A stretch of DNA of 64,000 nt. It comes from an uncultured cyanobacterium. GTDB lineage: Bacteria > Cyanobacteriota > Cyanobacteriia > PCC-6307 > Cyanobiaceae. The stretch lies in assembly GCA_903871775.1 (NCBI GenBank), contig CAIQIA010000007.1, positions 1 to 64,000 of the forward strand, in the 5' to 3' direction. The first letter of the stretch is position 1. Each line of letters starts with the position of its first letter. Positions 44,077 through 52,915 of this stretch are shown piece by piece. Made by a program: the position numbers and the translations under genes. Under the pieces are notes generated by a model, which was given only the letters and a program-made list of their open reading frames with translations, did not search any database and had not been told where the DNA came from.

Positions 44077-45285
44077 CTACCGATTCGCCACAAGTGCTTT
44101 GACCTTGGCCATCAGGCGAGGGCTGTCCAACCGTCGGCCGTATTGGCTGATGTGGATTTGTGGCGAGTGCCCCATCAATTCGGCTGATTCCCTGACGCTC
44201 AGACCTAGTTCAGTCCCAAGCCTGATTGCGAACGCGTGTCTCATTCCGTAGACGGTCAATTCCTCAGGAATCCCGGTCTCTACAGGCGGTCGCTGCCTGA
44301 GTGATCGCAACTGTCTGCCCATGGACTGAGCAGGTGTTTGTCCGTTGAGGACCATTCCCGGCAGCCCGTGGGTCTCCCACCGCTGCAGCAGCCCATGGCA
44401 ATCCGCGGGCCAGCCTGCGGGCGGCACGGCGGGCACGATGCGGGCTCCACTGCTGCCGCTGCTGCTCTTCTTGTTGCGGCTGATCATCGCTACCAGCAAG
44501 CCGTCCTGCACCTCTAGGTGCAGAGCCTGTAACTCCTTTGGCCGCAAGCCGAACGCAATGAGCAGATCCCATGCCACCAGGGCAGCGGGATCCATCTTGC
44601 TGCGCCTGATGCGCAGCCGCAGCTCCTCGATCTCTGCATCAGTGAAGCTGCGGACGCCTCCGGGCGGCGCCGCCGCCTTGCCGTTACCGCGCATCCCCTG
44701 AACTGACTCGGGCCAGGGCCAGCCGGCCTGGCGCCAGATCTGCCTGAACCGGTCGTGGGCCATCTGCCGGGATCGGCTTCCTGGCTGCCAGTGCCGCAGG
44801 GTTGTGGTCAGCAAGGTCTGATCGTCAGGCTGTGGGCCGGCGCCTGCGGTGCTGATCAGCCTCTCGATGAAGGGGCGGTACATCAGCTTCCAGGTTGTCG
44901 GGCTGACCTTCTCTGGCACGACGTGATTTCGCAGCAGCTCTGCTGCTCGCTTCAGCCCTGCGGGTGTGAGCCTGCTGTCGTCGCCGGCACTGGGCACACC
45001 ATCGGGATCGGGCCACTGCCATGCGCCGGCCCGCACCTGGTCGAACAGGTTGCAGGCTTCCATCAGTCCCGCCGTCGCTGTTGCTGGCCCTGGGGGCGTT
45101 GCCAGGGTGACGCTTCTGCGTTTCTGCGGTGCGTCGGCAGGCTCGTCGGGCCGTGGCGGCAGTTCGTCGCTGACGACGCGCAACCTGTCGCGCATCACCT
45201 CGACGGTCCAGCCGGGCCGGCCCTGGCGGTGCCGCTTGAAGCTCCTGGAAAGGTCGGCCAGCCACTGCGGGCGGGTCAGGGCCAT
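44077..45285 (-). CDS. Tyrosine integrase of the satellite
   Basis: 402 residues from ATG 45285 (MALTRPQWLADLSRSFKRHR); an upstream in-frame ATG at 45453 would run into attR. Tyrosine recombinase boxes: IAFGLRPKELQALHLE (Arg I), ISRNKKSSSG (Lys), VYGMRHAFAIRLG (Arg II; Tyr in place of the first His of HxxR), LMGHSPQIHISQYGRRLDS (His and nucleophile Tyr). It sits 152 bases from attR and reads away from it, the usual position for site-specific integration. Confidence 0.92.
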   Translation of the reverse strand: MALTRPQWLADLSRSFKRHRQGRPGWTVEVMRDRLRVVSDELPPRPDEPADAPQKRRSVTLATPPGPATATAGLMEACNLFDQVRAGAWQWPDPDGVPSAGDDSRLTPAGLKRAAELLRNHVVPEKVSPTTWKLMYRPFIERLISTAGAGPQPDDQTLLTTTLRHWQPGSRSRQMAHDRFRQIWRQAGWPWPESVQGMRGNGKAAAPPGGVRSFTDAEIEELRLRIRRSKMDPAALVAWDLLIAFGLRPKELQALHLEVQDGLLVAMISRNKKSSSGSSGARIVPAVPPAGWPADCHGLLQRWETHGLPGMVLNGQTPAQSMGRQLRSLRQRPPVETGIPEELTVYGMRHAFAIRLGTELGLSVRESAELMGHSPQIHISQYGRRLDSPRLMAKVKALVANR

Positions 45286-45436
45286 GGGGCTGCTGCGTGG
45301 TTTCTGCGTGGAATCCTGGCAGACCTTGGCGACTTCCGCTTGTTCTTGGGCCTCTCCGACTGATGATCGTCTGGCTGAGACCTCAGTCTGTGACAGCGTT
45401 AGAACGCCTGCAGGGCCTGGAATCAGGGGATCCGAG

Positions 45437-45481
45437 CCGCCAGCAGGGTGCACCCTGAACTATTGCTGCATCGGCAGGGGC
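45437..45481. repeat. attR of the integrated satellite
   Basis: 42/45 identical to attL. The right half is the genuine 3' end of the small gene at 45460-45714 (ending PLPMQQ). The left half carries a copy of the amylase end (RQQGAP then TGA) with one synonymous change. The core therefore restores both convergent genes after integration. Confidence 0.88.
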
Positions 45482-45714
45482 ACGGGCCCCACGGTGGCGG
45501 TGCCCAGGCGCACCGAACAGCGGCCCGACGAGGCAGCCGCCGCCAGCTGGGCTTCGAGCTGCTCGAGGCCGGCCCGCACCCATTGCTCGCAGGCCCCCTC
45601 CAACGACTGGCCCGTCAGGGCCACCGCACGCTCGACCCGTTGCAAGAGCTCGGCATCCATCAACACCGACGCCCCGACCAGGGGCTGAGGGGTCTCTGCG
45701 GGAGATGCCGTCAT
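45460..45714 (-). CDS. Small host protein, RHH-like, hosts the att site
   Basis: 84 residues: SVLMDAELLQRVERAVALTG, QSLEGACEQWVRAGLEQLEA. The helical pattern fits a small ribbon-helix-helix or helical DNA-binding protein, but no partner toxin is adjacent, so I leave the function open. Before integration its stop codon would have lain one base from the amylase stop on the other strand. The last 22 bases belong to attR. Confidence 0.65.
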   Translation of the reverse strand: MTASPAETPQPLVGASVLMDAELLQRVERAVALTGQSLEGACEQWVRAGLEQLEAQLAAAASSGRCSVRLGTATVGPVPLPMQQ

Positions 45715-45788
45715 CGCCTTGAGGGTCAGCAGAATATCTCCATTGTTGCCCCGTCGTCTGCCAGAACGGATGCAGCGGCACCACCCCC

Positions 45789-46217
45789 ATGCTCAGGGGA
45801 CTTCTGAATCTGCTCTGGTTTGTGCTCGGCGGCCTGGTGATGGGCCTGGGCTGGTGGCTGGCCGGGCTCGTGGCGGCGATCACGATCGTCGGCATCCCCT
45901 GGGCCAGGGCCTGCTTCGTGATCGGCAACTTCTCGTTCTGGCCCTTCGGCCGGGAGGCGGTGAGCCGCCGCGAGCTGACCGGCCATGCTGATCTGGGCAC
46001 CGGCCCCCTGGGCCTGGTGGGCAACGTGATCTGGTTCCTGCTGGCGGGCTGGTGGCTGGCGATCGGCCATCTGGGTTCGGCCCTGGCCTGCTTTGTGACG
46101 ATCGTGGGCATCCCCTTCGGCCTGCAGCACATCAAGCTGGCCCTGATCGCCCTGGCGCCGATCGGCCTGGCGGTGGTGCCCATCGACACCCGCGGCGGCC
46201 GCCGTTCCGCTCCCTAG
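45789..46217 (+). CDS. YccF-domain inner-membrane protein
   Basis: 142 residues made of two similar halves: LRGLLNLLWFVLGGLVMGLG, TIVGIPWARACFVIGNFSFW with PFGRE, then NVIWFLLAGWWLAIGH and TIVGIPFGLQHIKLALIALA. This duplicated YccF pattern gives four membrane segments. Function is unknown. It begins 74 bases downstream of the divergent small gene and precedes trpB. Confidence 0.9.
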   Translation: MLRGLLNLLWFVLGGLVMGLGWWLAGLVAAITIVGIPWARACFVIGNFSFWPFGREAVSRRELTGHADLGTGPLGLVGNVIWFLLAGWWLAIGHLGSALACFVTIVGIPFGLQHIKLALIALAPIGLAVVPIDTRGGRRSAP

Positions 46218-46243
46218 GCTGATCCGACTGCATACCGCCGCCG

Positions 46244-47521
46244 GTGACCGCCACCGTTCCCCCCGCCAAAGTTCCCCCCGCCGCCAGCCCCGACCCCGCC
46301 ACCCTGGCGCCTGCGGTGCGGCCCGACCCCCTGGGTCGCTTCGGCCCCTACGGCGGCCAGTACGTGCCCGAAACCCTGATGCCCGCCCTGGCAGAGCTCG
46401 AGGCCGCCGCGGCCGAGGCCTGGGCTGATCCGGCGTTCAGCGAGCGGCTCAACCACCTGCTGCGCACCTATGTAGGCCGGCCCAGCCCGCTCTACGAGGC
46501 CGAACGGCTGACCGAGCACTACCGCCGGGCCGAGGGCGGCCCGCGCATCTGGCTCAAGCGCGAAGACCTCAACCACACCGGCGCCCACAAGATCAACAAC
46601 GCCCTCGGCCAGGCCCTGCTGGCCCTGCGCATGGGCAAGCGGCGGATCATCGCCGAAACCGGCGCCGGCCAGCACGGCGTCGCCACCGCCACCGTCTGTG
46701 CCCGCTTCGGGCTCGACTGCGTCATCTACATGGGTGCCGAAGACATGCGCCGCCAGGCGCTGAACGTCTTTCGCATGCGGCTGCTGGGGGCCCGCGTGCA
46801 ACCCGTCACCGCCGGCACGGCGACCCTCAAGGACGCCACCAGCGAAGCGATCCGCGACTGGGTGACCAACGTTGAGACCACCCACTACATCCTGGGCTCG
46901 GTGGCCGGCCCCCACCCTTACCCGATGCTGGTGCGCGACTTTCACGCCTGCATCGGCCTTGAGGCCAAACAGCAGTGCCACGAGGCCTTCGGCCGCCTGC
47001 CAGACGTGCTGGTGGCCTGCGTCGGCGGCGGCTCGAACGCCATGGGCCTGTTCCATCCCTTCGTCGAAGACACCGCAGTGCGCCTGATCGGCGTCGAGGC
47101 GGCGGGTGAAGGGGTCGCCAGCGGCCGCCATGCCGCCACCATCACCGAAGGCCGGGTGGGGGTGCTGCACGGCGCCATGAGCCTGCTGCTGCAGGACGAC
47201 GACGGCCAGGTGCAGGAGGCCCACTCGATCAGCGCCGGCCTGGATTACCCGGGTGTGGGGCCCGAACACAGCTACCTCAAGGGCATCGGCCGGGCCGAAT
47301 ACGCCGCCGTCACCGATGCCGAGGCGCTGGAGGCCCTGCAGCAGCTCTGCCGCCTCGAAGGCATCATCCCGGCCCTCGAAACCGCCCATGCCTTCGCCTG
47401 GCTCGAGACGCTCTGCCCCACCCTCGCCCCGGGCACCGAGGTGGTGGTGAACCTCTCAGGCCGCGGCGACAAGGATGTGAACACCGTGGCCGACCGCCTC
47501 GGTGGGGCGCTGGGGGGCTGA
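46244..47521 (+). CDS. trpB: Tryptophan synthase beta chain
   Basis: 425 residues from GTG. PLP-binding Lys in [74 protein letters not shown] and [15 protein letters not shown] are all present. It joins indole and serine to make tryptophan. trpA is not adjacent, as is usual in cyanobacteria. The first 30 residues form an Ala/Pro-rich extension. Confidence 0.97.
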   Translation: MTATVPPAKVPPAASPDPATLAPAVRPDPLGRFGPYGGQYVPETLMPALAELEAAAAEAWADPAFSERLNHLLRTYVGRPSPLYEAERLTEHYRRAEGGPRIWLKREDLNHTGAHKINNALGQALLALRMGKRRIIAETGAGQHGVATATVCARFGLDCVIYMGAEDMRRQALNVFRMRLLGARVQPVTAGTATLKDATSEAIRDWVTNVETTHYILGSVAGPHPYPMLVRDFHACIGLEAKQQCHEAFGRLPDVLVACVGGGSNAMGLFHPFVEDTAVRLIGVEAAGEGVASGRHAATITEGRVGVLHGAMSLLLQDDDGQVQEAHSISAGLDYPGVGPEHSYLKGIGRAEYAAVTDAEALEALQQLCRLEGIIPALETAHAFAWLETLCPTLAPGTEVVVNLSGRGDKDVNTVADRLGGALGG

Positions 47522-47559
47522 ACGGTCTCCCCGACCAGGCCTCCAGGCGATCCCATGGT

Positions 47560-48066
47560 TCAGGGCTGGGAGGCCTTTTCAAACAGGGCCAGGCTGGCCG
47601 GAAACTGCCGTTGGTCGGGATCGCGGTCGGCGGCCGTTGGCTCCCGCAGCCGCGTGGTGTACTCCAGCCGCAGCCCGTTCACCGGATCGTCAAAAAAGAA
47701 GGAGCGGTAGGGGTCGAGATCCAGCAGCTCCCCCAGCACCACACCCGCGGCGATCAGCGCATCCCGCCGCTGCTCCAGCGCTGCCAGCGAAGAACAGCGA
47801 AACGCAAAGTGGAAGGTGCCGCTGGGCACACCCAGGCCGCGGTTGATGCCGCTGTCGAAATCCTTCGGCACTCCGGGCACCTCCTGCCACTGCATGAAGG
47901 CCAGGGCACAGTCGCCGCCGCAATCAAAAAAAATGTGCTCCACCGTGCCCCCTTCCTGCATCAGCATCCGCTCGTGGATCAGCACCGGAAAGCCCAGCTT
48001 TCCCTCGTAAAACGCGCGGGTGGCCGTGATGTCGTGGGTGCCGAAACTCAGATGGTCGAGGGTCAT
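47560..48066 (-). CDS. VOC-family (glyoxalase/dioxygenase fold) protein
   Basis: 168 residues. LDHLSFGTHDITATRAFYEG, EHIFFDCGGDCALAFMQWQE, GTFHFAFRCSSLAALEQRRD and SFFFDDPVNGLRLEYTTRLR give the paired beta-alpha-beta-beta-beta modules, with metal ligands His5, a central His and a late Glu. VOC enzymes include glyoxalases, epimerases, fosfomycin-resistance proteins and extradiol dioxygenases; the substrate cannot be told. It converges on trpB. Confidence 0.85.
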   Translation of the reverse strand: MTLDHLSFGTHDITATRAFYEGKLGFPVLIHERMLMQEGGTVEHIFFDCGGDCALAFMQWQEVPGVPKDFDSGINRGLGVPSGTFHFAFRCSSLAALEQRRDALIAAGVVLGELLDLDPYRSFFFDDPVNGLRLEYTTRLREPTAADRDPDQRQFPASLALFEKASQP

Positions 48067-48150
48067 GGCGGCGGGGCGAGCCGAAGCGGGCTGTGCCTGG
48101 GGGGCGACCCACCAGAGCTGCCATGCTCAAGGGCAAGTGCACGACAGCGT

Positions 48151-49206
48151 ATGCCCGCCACCGCGTCTGCCGGCCCCCTGCGGGTCGGCCTTGCCGGTGT
48201 GGGGCGATTCGGCCAGCTGCATGCGAGCGTTCTGGCCGACCTGCCCGGGGTTGAGCTCTGTGCCCTGGCCGATCCCGATCCGGTCAGCCTGGCTCGGGTG
48301 GCTGACCGCCATGGGGTGATGGCACGTTACGGCGATGCCCTGGACCTGATCGCCGACGACAGTCTTGATGCTGTGGTGCTGGCGACACCAGACGAACAGC
48401 ATGGCCCCCAGGCACGTACGGCCCTGGCGAGGGGGCGCCATCTGTTTGTGGAGAAACCGCTGGCCGCCAGCTGGCACGACGCCAGGGAGCTGCAGCAGCT
48501 GGCGGCCCAGGCCGGGGTGACCCTCCAGACGGGCCTGATCCTGCGCTACGAACCCTCCCATCGCTGGCTGCGCCAGCGGATCGTCGACGGCGCGTTCGGC
48601 GATCTGGTGTCGATCCGGGCCCGCCGCAACTGCAGCCGCTCGTCCTTTGCCGCCATCGCCGATCGCATCCACACGGTGCATCGCACCCTGATCCACGACA
48701 TCGACCTGCTGCTCTGGTTCAGCGGCAGCAGGGTGACCTCGGTGGTGGCGATGGAGGTGCGCCAGGGGGATCACCTGGCCCCCCAGGGTTGTTTTGCCCT
48801 GCTGCGGCTCGCCGATGGTGCCGTGGCCCAGCTGGAAAGCAGCTGGACCGTGCCGGCCCAGGCTCCCGCCAATGTGCTGACAGACGATTGGCAGGGCTGC
48901 ATCGACGCCGAACTGGCCGTGGTGGGCAGCCAGCGCACGGCCCGGATTCAGGGTCTGCAGACCCCATTGCAGGTGTGGAGCGACCACGCCCAGCAGCATC
49001 CAGACATGACCCTCTGGCCCGAGGCCGATGGACGGGTGTTCGGAGCCCTGCGGGACCAGCTGGCCGACTTCACCGGCTGCCTGCGGCGTGGGGAGGCCTC
49101 AACGGTGGCGAATCTTGACGACGCCGTCGAAGCCCTGCGGATCGCCGAGGCGGTCATCACGGCAGGCCGGCAGGGGGAGGTGGTGTCGGTCTCCGCTCGG
49201 GGGTGA
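48151..49206 (+). CDS. Gfo/Idh/MocA-family oxidoreductase
   Basis: 351 residues from ATG 48151. Rossmann start RVGLAGVGRFGQLHASVLAD, then VVLATPDEQHGPQARTALAR, HLFVEKPLAASWHDARELQQ (EKP motif) and VHRTLIHDIDLLLWFSG with the His/Asp catalytic pair. It resembles inositol 2-dehydrogenase and related sugar oxidoreductases. NAD(P)-dependent; substrate unknown. def begins 6 bases later. Confidence 0.9.
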   Translation: MPATASAGPLRVGLAGVGRFGQLHASVLADLPGVELCALADPDPVSLARVADRHGVMARYGDALDLIADDSLDAVVLATPDEQHGPQARTALARGRHLFVEKPLAASWHDARELQQLAAQAGVTLQTGLILRYEPSHRWLRQRIVDGAFGDLVSIRARRNCSRSSFAAIADRIHTVHRTLIHDIDLLLWFSGSRVTSVVAMEVRQGDHLAPQGCFALLRLADGAVAQLESSWTVPAQAPANVLTDDWQGCIDAELAVVGSQRTARIQGLQTPLQVWSDHAQQHPDMTLWPEADGRVFGALRDQLADFTGCLRRGEASTVANLDDAVEALRIAEAVITAGRQGEVVSVSARG

Positions 49207-49212
49207 TTCCCG

Positions 49213-49791
49213 GTGTTGCTAGAGCTGGACGGGTCAACCATGGACCTGATGGCGATTCGGTCGGTGCTGCGGCTGGGAGATCCACGCCTGCGCCAGGCGG
49301 CTCTGCCGGTGGACGATCTGGGCGACCCGCGCCTGGCGCCCTTGATCGTGGACCTGCAACACACCATGGACGCCCACAAGGGTGCCGGCCTCGCCGCCCC
49401 CCAGATCGGCGTGCCCCTGCGGGTGGTGCTGTTCGGCGGCAACGGGCCCAACCCGCGCTATCCCGACGCCCCGGCGATCCCCCGCACCGTGCTGATCAAC
49501 CCGGTGCTCACACCCCTGGGGTACGAGCGCGACGGGGGCTGGGAGGGCTGCCTGAGCGTGCCTGGACTCCGTGGTCGTGTGGCGCGCTGGCGTCGGTTGC
49601 ACTACACGGGCGTGGATGCCGACGGCCAACCGATCGATCGCACGGTGGAGGGCTTCCACGCGCGGGTGGTCCAGCACGAATGCGACCACCTCGATGGGGT
49701 GTTGTTCCCTGACCGCCTCAGCGATCCGGCCGCCTTCGGGTTCATCCCCGAGCTGGAGGCGGCGGGGTTGATTCCGGCCGTTCCGGGGTAG
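49213..49791 (+). CDS. def: Peptide deformylase
   Basis: 192 residues; GTG start at 49213, with internal ATGs near 49240-49250 as alternatives. The three metal motifs are intact: KGAGLAAPQIGVPLRVVLFG, GGWEGCLSVPGLRG and VVQHECDHLDGVLFPDRL. It removes the formyl group from nascent proteins. The 3' end overlaps the convergent methyltransferase pseudogene by 50 bp. Confidence 0.94.
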   Translation: MLLELDGSTMDLMAIRSVLRLGDPRLRQAALPVDDLGDPRLAPLIVDLQHTMDAHKGAGLAAPQIGVPLRVVLFGGNGPNPRYPDAPAIPRTVLINPVLTPLGYERDGGWEGCLSVPGLRGRVARWRRLHYTGVDADGQPIDRTVEGFHARVVQHECDHLDGVLFPDRLSDPAAFGFIPELEAAGLIPAVPG

Positions 49792-50535
49792 GGCCTTCCC
49801 AGCGGATCCGCAGCATCGGGGTGTCTCCCGCTGCACCCTGGTCATAGCTGGTGGGTTCGAGGCTGGCCTGCCAGCCAGCCGGCAGCTCGGCAATCAGGGG
49901 TTCGACGTAGGGATGCACCCGGGTGGGCAGGGTGATGGTGTGGGCCGGATAAATGCGCAGCTCCCGCCGGCAGACCCGCAGCAGTTCGGCCAGGGCCCGG
50001 CGATGCCAGGCCAGGTCGAGGTCGTCGTGTTCATTGAGGCCCCCATCGGCCAGCGGCGCGTAGGCGAACAGCAGGTGGCCGCTCAGGACCAGATCAAAAC
50101 AGTGGTCTGTCAGGGGCAGCTCCGGCAGGGCCCCCGCGCTGTAGGACGCCGGATGGGCCTGGCGGTCGACCAGAAAGGCCTCGAGGGCTTCGAGCTTGTC
50201 CCGGTGGTAGGGCGCGAGGTCAAAATCGGGCCGCACGGTCGGGGACCGGCGCAGGCGCTCCATCGTGAAGGCGATGTCGTCGCGGCAGCGGCGTTCGAGG
50301 GCCTCTGGATCAAGGCATACAACGGATCGATCGCCAGCACCTTCAGGCCGTCGCGGCGCGCCAGGGGCAGCAGCGATCCGGGCCCGCCAGGACAGTCGAG
50401 CAGGCTGGCGCCCGCCCAGTCGGCCAGGTCGAGGTTGAAGAACCGGCAGGCCTCGGCGCCGCTGCGTCCAAAAAACACCACCCGTGGCAGTTCCAAGGCC
50501 CGCAAGCATCCAGGGACTGGGGCAGTCTGTGGCAA
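49742..50535 (-). pseudogene. SAM-dependent methyltransferase-like gene with a -1 frameshift
   Basis: Two frames make one protein. From about 50535 (TTG) the first frame gives RVVFFGRSGAEACRFFNLDL, a SAM-site LLDCPGGPGSLLPLARRDGL and VLAIDPLYA. It then drifts into nonsense at about 50314-50316, while the frame one base back continues LDPEALERRCRDDIAFTMER, FDLVLSGHLLFAYAPL and RELRIYPAHTITLPTRVHPY to 49742. One missing C in the run GCC(C)TTGAT would explain it. Either a recent mutation or a sequencing error; neighbouring genes are intact. Confidence 0.8.
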
Positions 50536-50552
50536 CCCATGCCGCTGAAGCG

Positions 50553-51026
50553 ATGCAGCTCCCTGCCGGCAAGGCCAGCACCGGCCTGGCCTATGTCGCC
50601 GCGGTGGTTCTCGTGAACGTGGGCTTCAGCCGCCATCCCGAACTCGATTGGTTCTGGTCGCTGCTGGTCGGAGGCGTGCTGGCCCTGCGGGACGTGGCCC
50701 AGCGCCGCTGGGGCCATCGGGTGCTGCTGCTCATGCTGGTCGGTGCCGCCCTCTCGTTCAGGCTCGGGGCGCCGGCGGTGGCTCTGGCGAGCGCCACGGC
50801 CTTCCTGATCAGTGAAACGGTCGACTGGCTGGTGTACACCGCCACCCATCGGCCCTTCGCCACGCGGATTTGGTGGTCGGTTCTCTGCAGTGCTCCGGTG
50901 GACACGGCGGTGTTCCTGGCGATGGCAGGGCTGCTGAACGGCCAGCTGTTCGCCATCGGCGTGGGCAGCAAGGTGCTGGCCGGTGGGTTGATCAGCCTCA
51001 GCCTGCGGACCCGGTCCCGATCCTGA
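50553..51026 (+). CDS. VUT-family membrane protein (queuosine-precursor-transporter-like)
   Basis: 157 residues from ATG 50553. Five to six hydrophobic helices, with the VUT/YhhQ-like segment ASATAFLISETVDWLVYTAT and WWSVLCSAPVDTAVFLAMAG. YhhQ-type proteins import queuosine precursors; this one is shorter than YhhQ and may be a VUT paralogue of unknown cargo. It is divergent from the broken methyltransferase. Confidence 0.75.
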   Translation: MQLPAGKASTGLAYVAAVVLVNVGFSRHPELDWFWSLLVGGVLALRDVAQRRWGHRVLLLMLVGAALSFRLGAPAVALASATAFLISETVDWLVYTATHRPFATRIWWSVLCSAPVDTAVFLAMAGLLNGQLFAIGVGSKVLAGGLISLSLRTRSRS

Positions 51027-51041
51027 AAGGCGGGATCCCTG

Positions 51042-51821
51042 CTACAGCGGATCCTCCTCCCAGGCGAAGCGGGGCAGGCGCCGCAGGCCGTCCTGCATGC
51101 AGGCCTGCCAGATCTCGAGCGAACGGCGGACTTCGCGCGAGTCCTGCTCAAGCTTGATCCGGCGCGAGATGCGCAACCGATCGGCCGGCATCAGCGCCAG
51201 TTCAAACGGCGGCCCCACGGTGAGATTGGAGCGGCGGGTGATCAGCTCAGAAATCAGACAGAGCCGCGCCGCATCCTCAAGAGACAGGCCTGTGTGGCCG
51301 ACAAAATCAAGCGGTGGCTTGCCGTATTTGCTCTCGCCGATCTGCAGAAACGGCGTGTCATCGGTGGCCATGACCGCATTGCCCTGGGGATAGATGAGGC
51401 AGAGGCCGTGCTCTTCGCCACGGATCTGGCCGCCGAGGATGAAGCTGGCTTCGCCGCTGGCACCGGCCTGGCGCAGGGAGATGGCGAAGTCCTGCTGCAC
51501 AGCCACGCTCAGATGACCGACGTAATCGGCCGCTTCAAAGAGATGGCGGGCTGTGCACAGATCGGGCCGGCCCCCCAGCGATGATCCGCCCCCCTCGATG
51601 AACCCCTGGTGGCGATCCCGCAGATCCCGCTGGATCCGGTTCACCACCGCCTGGGTGGTGGCCAGGTTGCCGGCGGCCAGCAGCACGAACAGCCGGTCTT
51701 CGGCCGGCTCGAACACATGCATCTTGCTGTAGGTCGAGATGTAATCGACCCCGGCATTGGTGCGTGAATCAGAGGCGAAGACCAGACCCGCCTTGAGGCG
51801 AAAACCGACGCAGTAGGTCAT
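51042..51821 (-). CDS. Anbu-type proteasome-like peptidase
   Basis: 259 residues. The N-terminus MTYCVGFRLKAGLVFASDSR then TNAGVDYISTYSKMHVFE is characteristic of Anbu ('ancestral beta subunit'), an Ntn-hydrolase with Thr2 as the expected nucleophile after Met removal, Asp18 and Lys34 as partners. Anbu forms open helical rings. In many bacteria it sits with alpha-E, ATP-grasp and transglutaminase genes; none is next to it here. It ends up 7 bases downstream of hrcA, so it may be in the same transcript. Confidence 0.88.
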   Translation of the reverse strand: MTYCVGFRLKAGLVFASDSRTNAGVDYISTYSKMHVFEPAEDRLFVLLAAGNLATTQAVVNRIQRDLRDRHQGFIEGGGSSLGGRPDLCTARHLFEAADYVGHLSVAVQQDFAISLRQAGASGEASFILGGQIRGEEHGLCLIYPQGNAVMATDDTPFLQIGESKYGKPPLDFVGHTGLSLEDAARLCLISELITRRSNLTVGPPFELALMPADRLRISRRIKLEQDSREVRRSLEIWQACMQDGLRRLPRFAWEEDPL

Positions 51822-51828
51822 CGCCGCC

Positions 51829-52836
51829 TCAGCTGAGCAGCCGCCCGAGGCTGGCGGCCACCGTCTGCACCGCCGCCCGGGCGGTGGCGTAGGCCATGCG
51901 CATCGGACCGATCAGCGCCACATGGCCTTCGGCGCCGCCACGGGCCTGGTACGTGGCCTGCACGAGGCTGCAGGCCGCCAGGGCCGGGTCGGGATGCTCG
52001 CCACCGATCCACACCCCACCGCGGGGGGGCGCCTGGCGTGGCGGCTGCAGCAGCTCGTGGGGGGTCTGCTCGACGCGCTCCAGCAACGGCCGCAGCTGGT
52101 CACTGCGGCTGAACTCAGGCTGGGCCAGCAGCCCCGCGACGCCCATCGCCAGCACCCCACTGCCCTCCCGCTGGCTGCCCTGGCGCCCCAGGGCCCGCCG
52201 CAGGGGCGCCGCACAGCCCTGCAGATGCGACGGCAGGCTGGCCCACGGAATCGCGGCGGCCCCGCCGTCGGCGCCGTCGTCGAGGCAGCGCAGCAGCCAT
52301 TGCTCCAGGGCCGGCAGCTGGTCGGCGCCGCCGGGCGGCAGGGGCAGGTTGAGGGTGCTGGCCTGGGCGGCACTCTCGACCACGAACACCAGCAGCCGGT
52401 CAGCGCTGGCGGCCAGCCGCACCGTGCGCAGGCGCTGCTGCCGCCGGCGGGGGCGGGTGATCAGGCTGAGCAGGCCGGTGAGGTCCGCCAGGCGGCGGGC
52501 CAGATGCTCGAGCAGATCCTCGAGGGCGGTCCACTGCAGGCTCACCTCCGACAGTTCGCGCTCGAGCTGCAGGGCGGCGGCACCGGGGGGCGGCAGCAGA
52601 CAGTCGACGTAATGGCGGTAGCCGAGGGGGCTGGGCAGACGGCCGGCCGAGGTGTGGGGCTGGGTCAGCAATCCGCGCTGCTCCAGGGCCCCCATGGCCG
52701 ACCGCACCGTGGCGGGGCTGGCATCAAGGGCGAAGCGGCGCACGAGGGTCTGGCTGCCCACGGGCTCCATGGTGTCGACGTAGTGGCGCACCGTGGCCTG
52801 CAACACCTGCTGCTGGCGGCGAGGCAAGGGCTGCAC
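51829..52836 (-). CDS. hrcA: Heat-inducible transcription repressor
   Basis: 335 residues from the GTG at 52836, preferred because AGAGG lies 7-8 bases upstream; a GTG at 52911 would add 25 residues without a ribosome site. N-terminal winged HTH: RRQQQVLQATVRHYVDTMEP, VGSQTLVRRFALDASPATVR and HTSAGRLPSPLGYRHYVDCL. A GAF-like dimer domain follows, ending HVALIGPMRMAYATARAAVQ. It binds CIRCE to repress groESL; no CIRCE or groESL is seen in this window. Confidence 0.92.
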   Translation of the reverse strand: MQPLPRRQQQVLQATVRHYVDTMEPVGSQTLVRRFALDASPATVRSAMGALEQRGLLTQPHTSAGRLPSPLGYRHYVDCLLPPPGAAALQLERELSEVSLQWTALEDLLEHLARRLADLTGLLSLITRPRRRQQRLRTVRLAASADRLLVFVVESAAQASTLNLPLPPGGADQLPALEQWLLRCLDDGADGGAAAIPWASLPSHLQGCAAPLRRALGRQGSQREGSGVLAMGVAGLLAQPEFSRSDQLRPLLERVEQTPHELLQPPRQAPPRGGVWIGGEHPDPALAACSLVQATYQARGGAEGHVALIGPMRMAYATARAAVQTVAASLGRLLS

Positions 52837-52915
52837 GGACGAAACCTCTGGGCCGCCGGCACTGTAAACAGGCCCGCCCGGTCCAGGACGTCGCGCAGAC
52901 GCTTCAGTCACGCGG

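Larger units (their letters stand above)
36397..45481. mobile_element. Integrated capsid-carrying phage satellite (9.04-kb unit)
   Basis: Bounded by 45-bp direct repeats. Order from attR, all minus strand: integrase, HTH protein, primase-polymerase, VapE-like helicase with internal iterons, terminator, major capsid protein, PLD-like protein, small helical protein, small terminase; then a plus-strand DUF4041/GIY-YIG gene next to attL. There is no large terminase, portal, protease, tail or lysis gene, so it is too small and incomplete for a phage, yet every ORF is intact. That pattern is typical of a satellite that borrows a helper phage. It separates SUI1/amylase from yccF/trpB. Confidence 0.85.

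Noticed and set aside
36397-45481. Complete prophage
   Set aside because: No large terminase, portal, head protease, tail or lysis gene in 9 kb; satellite or remnant fits better.
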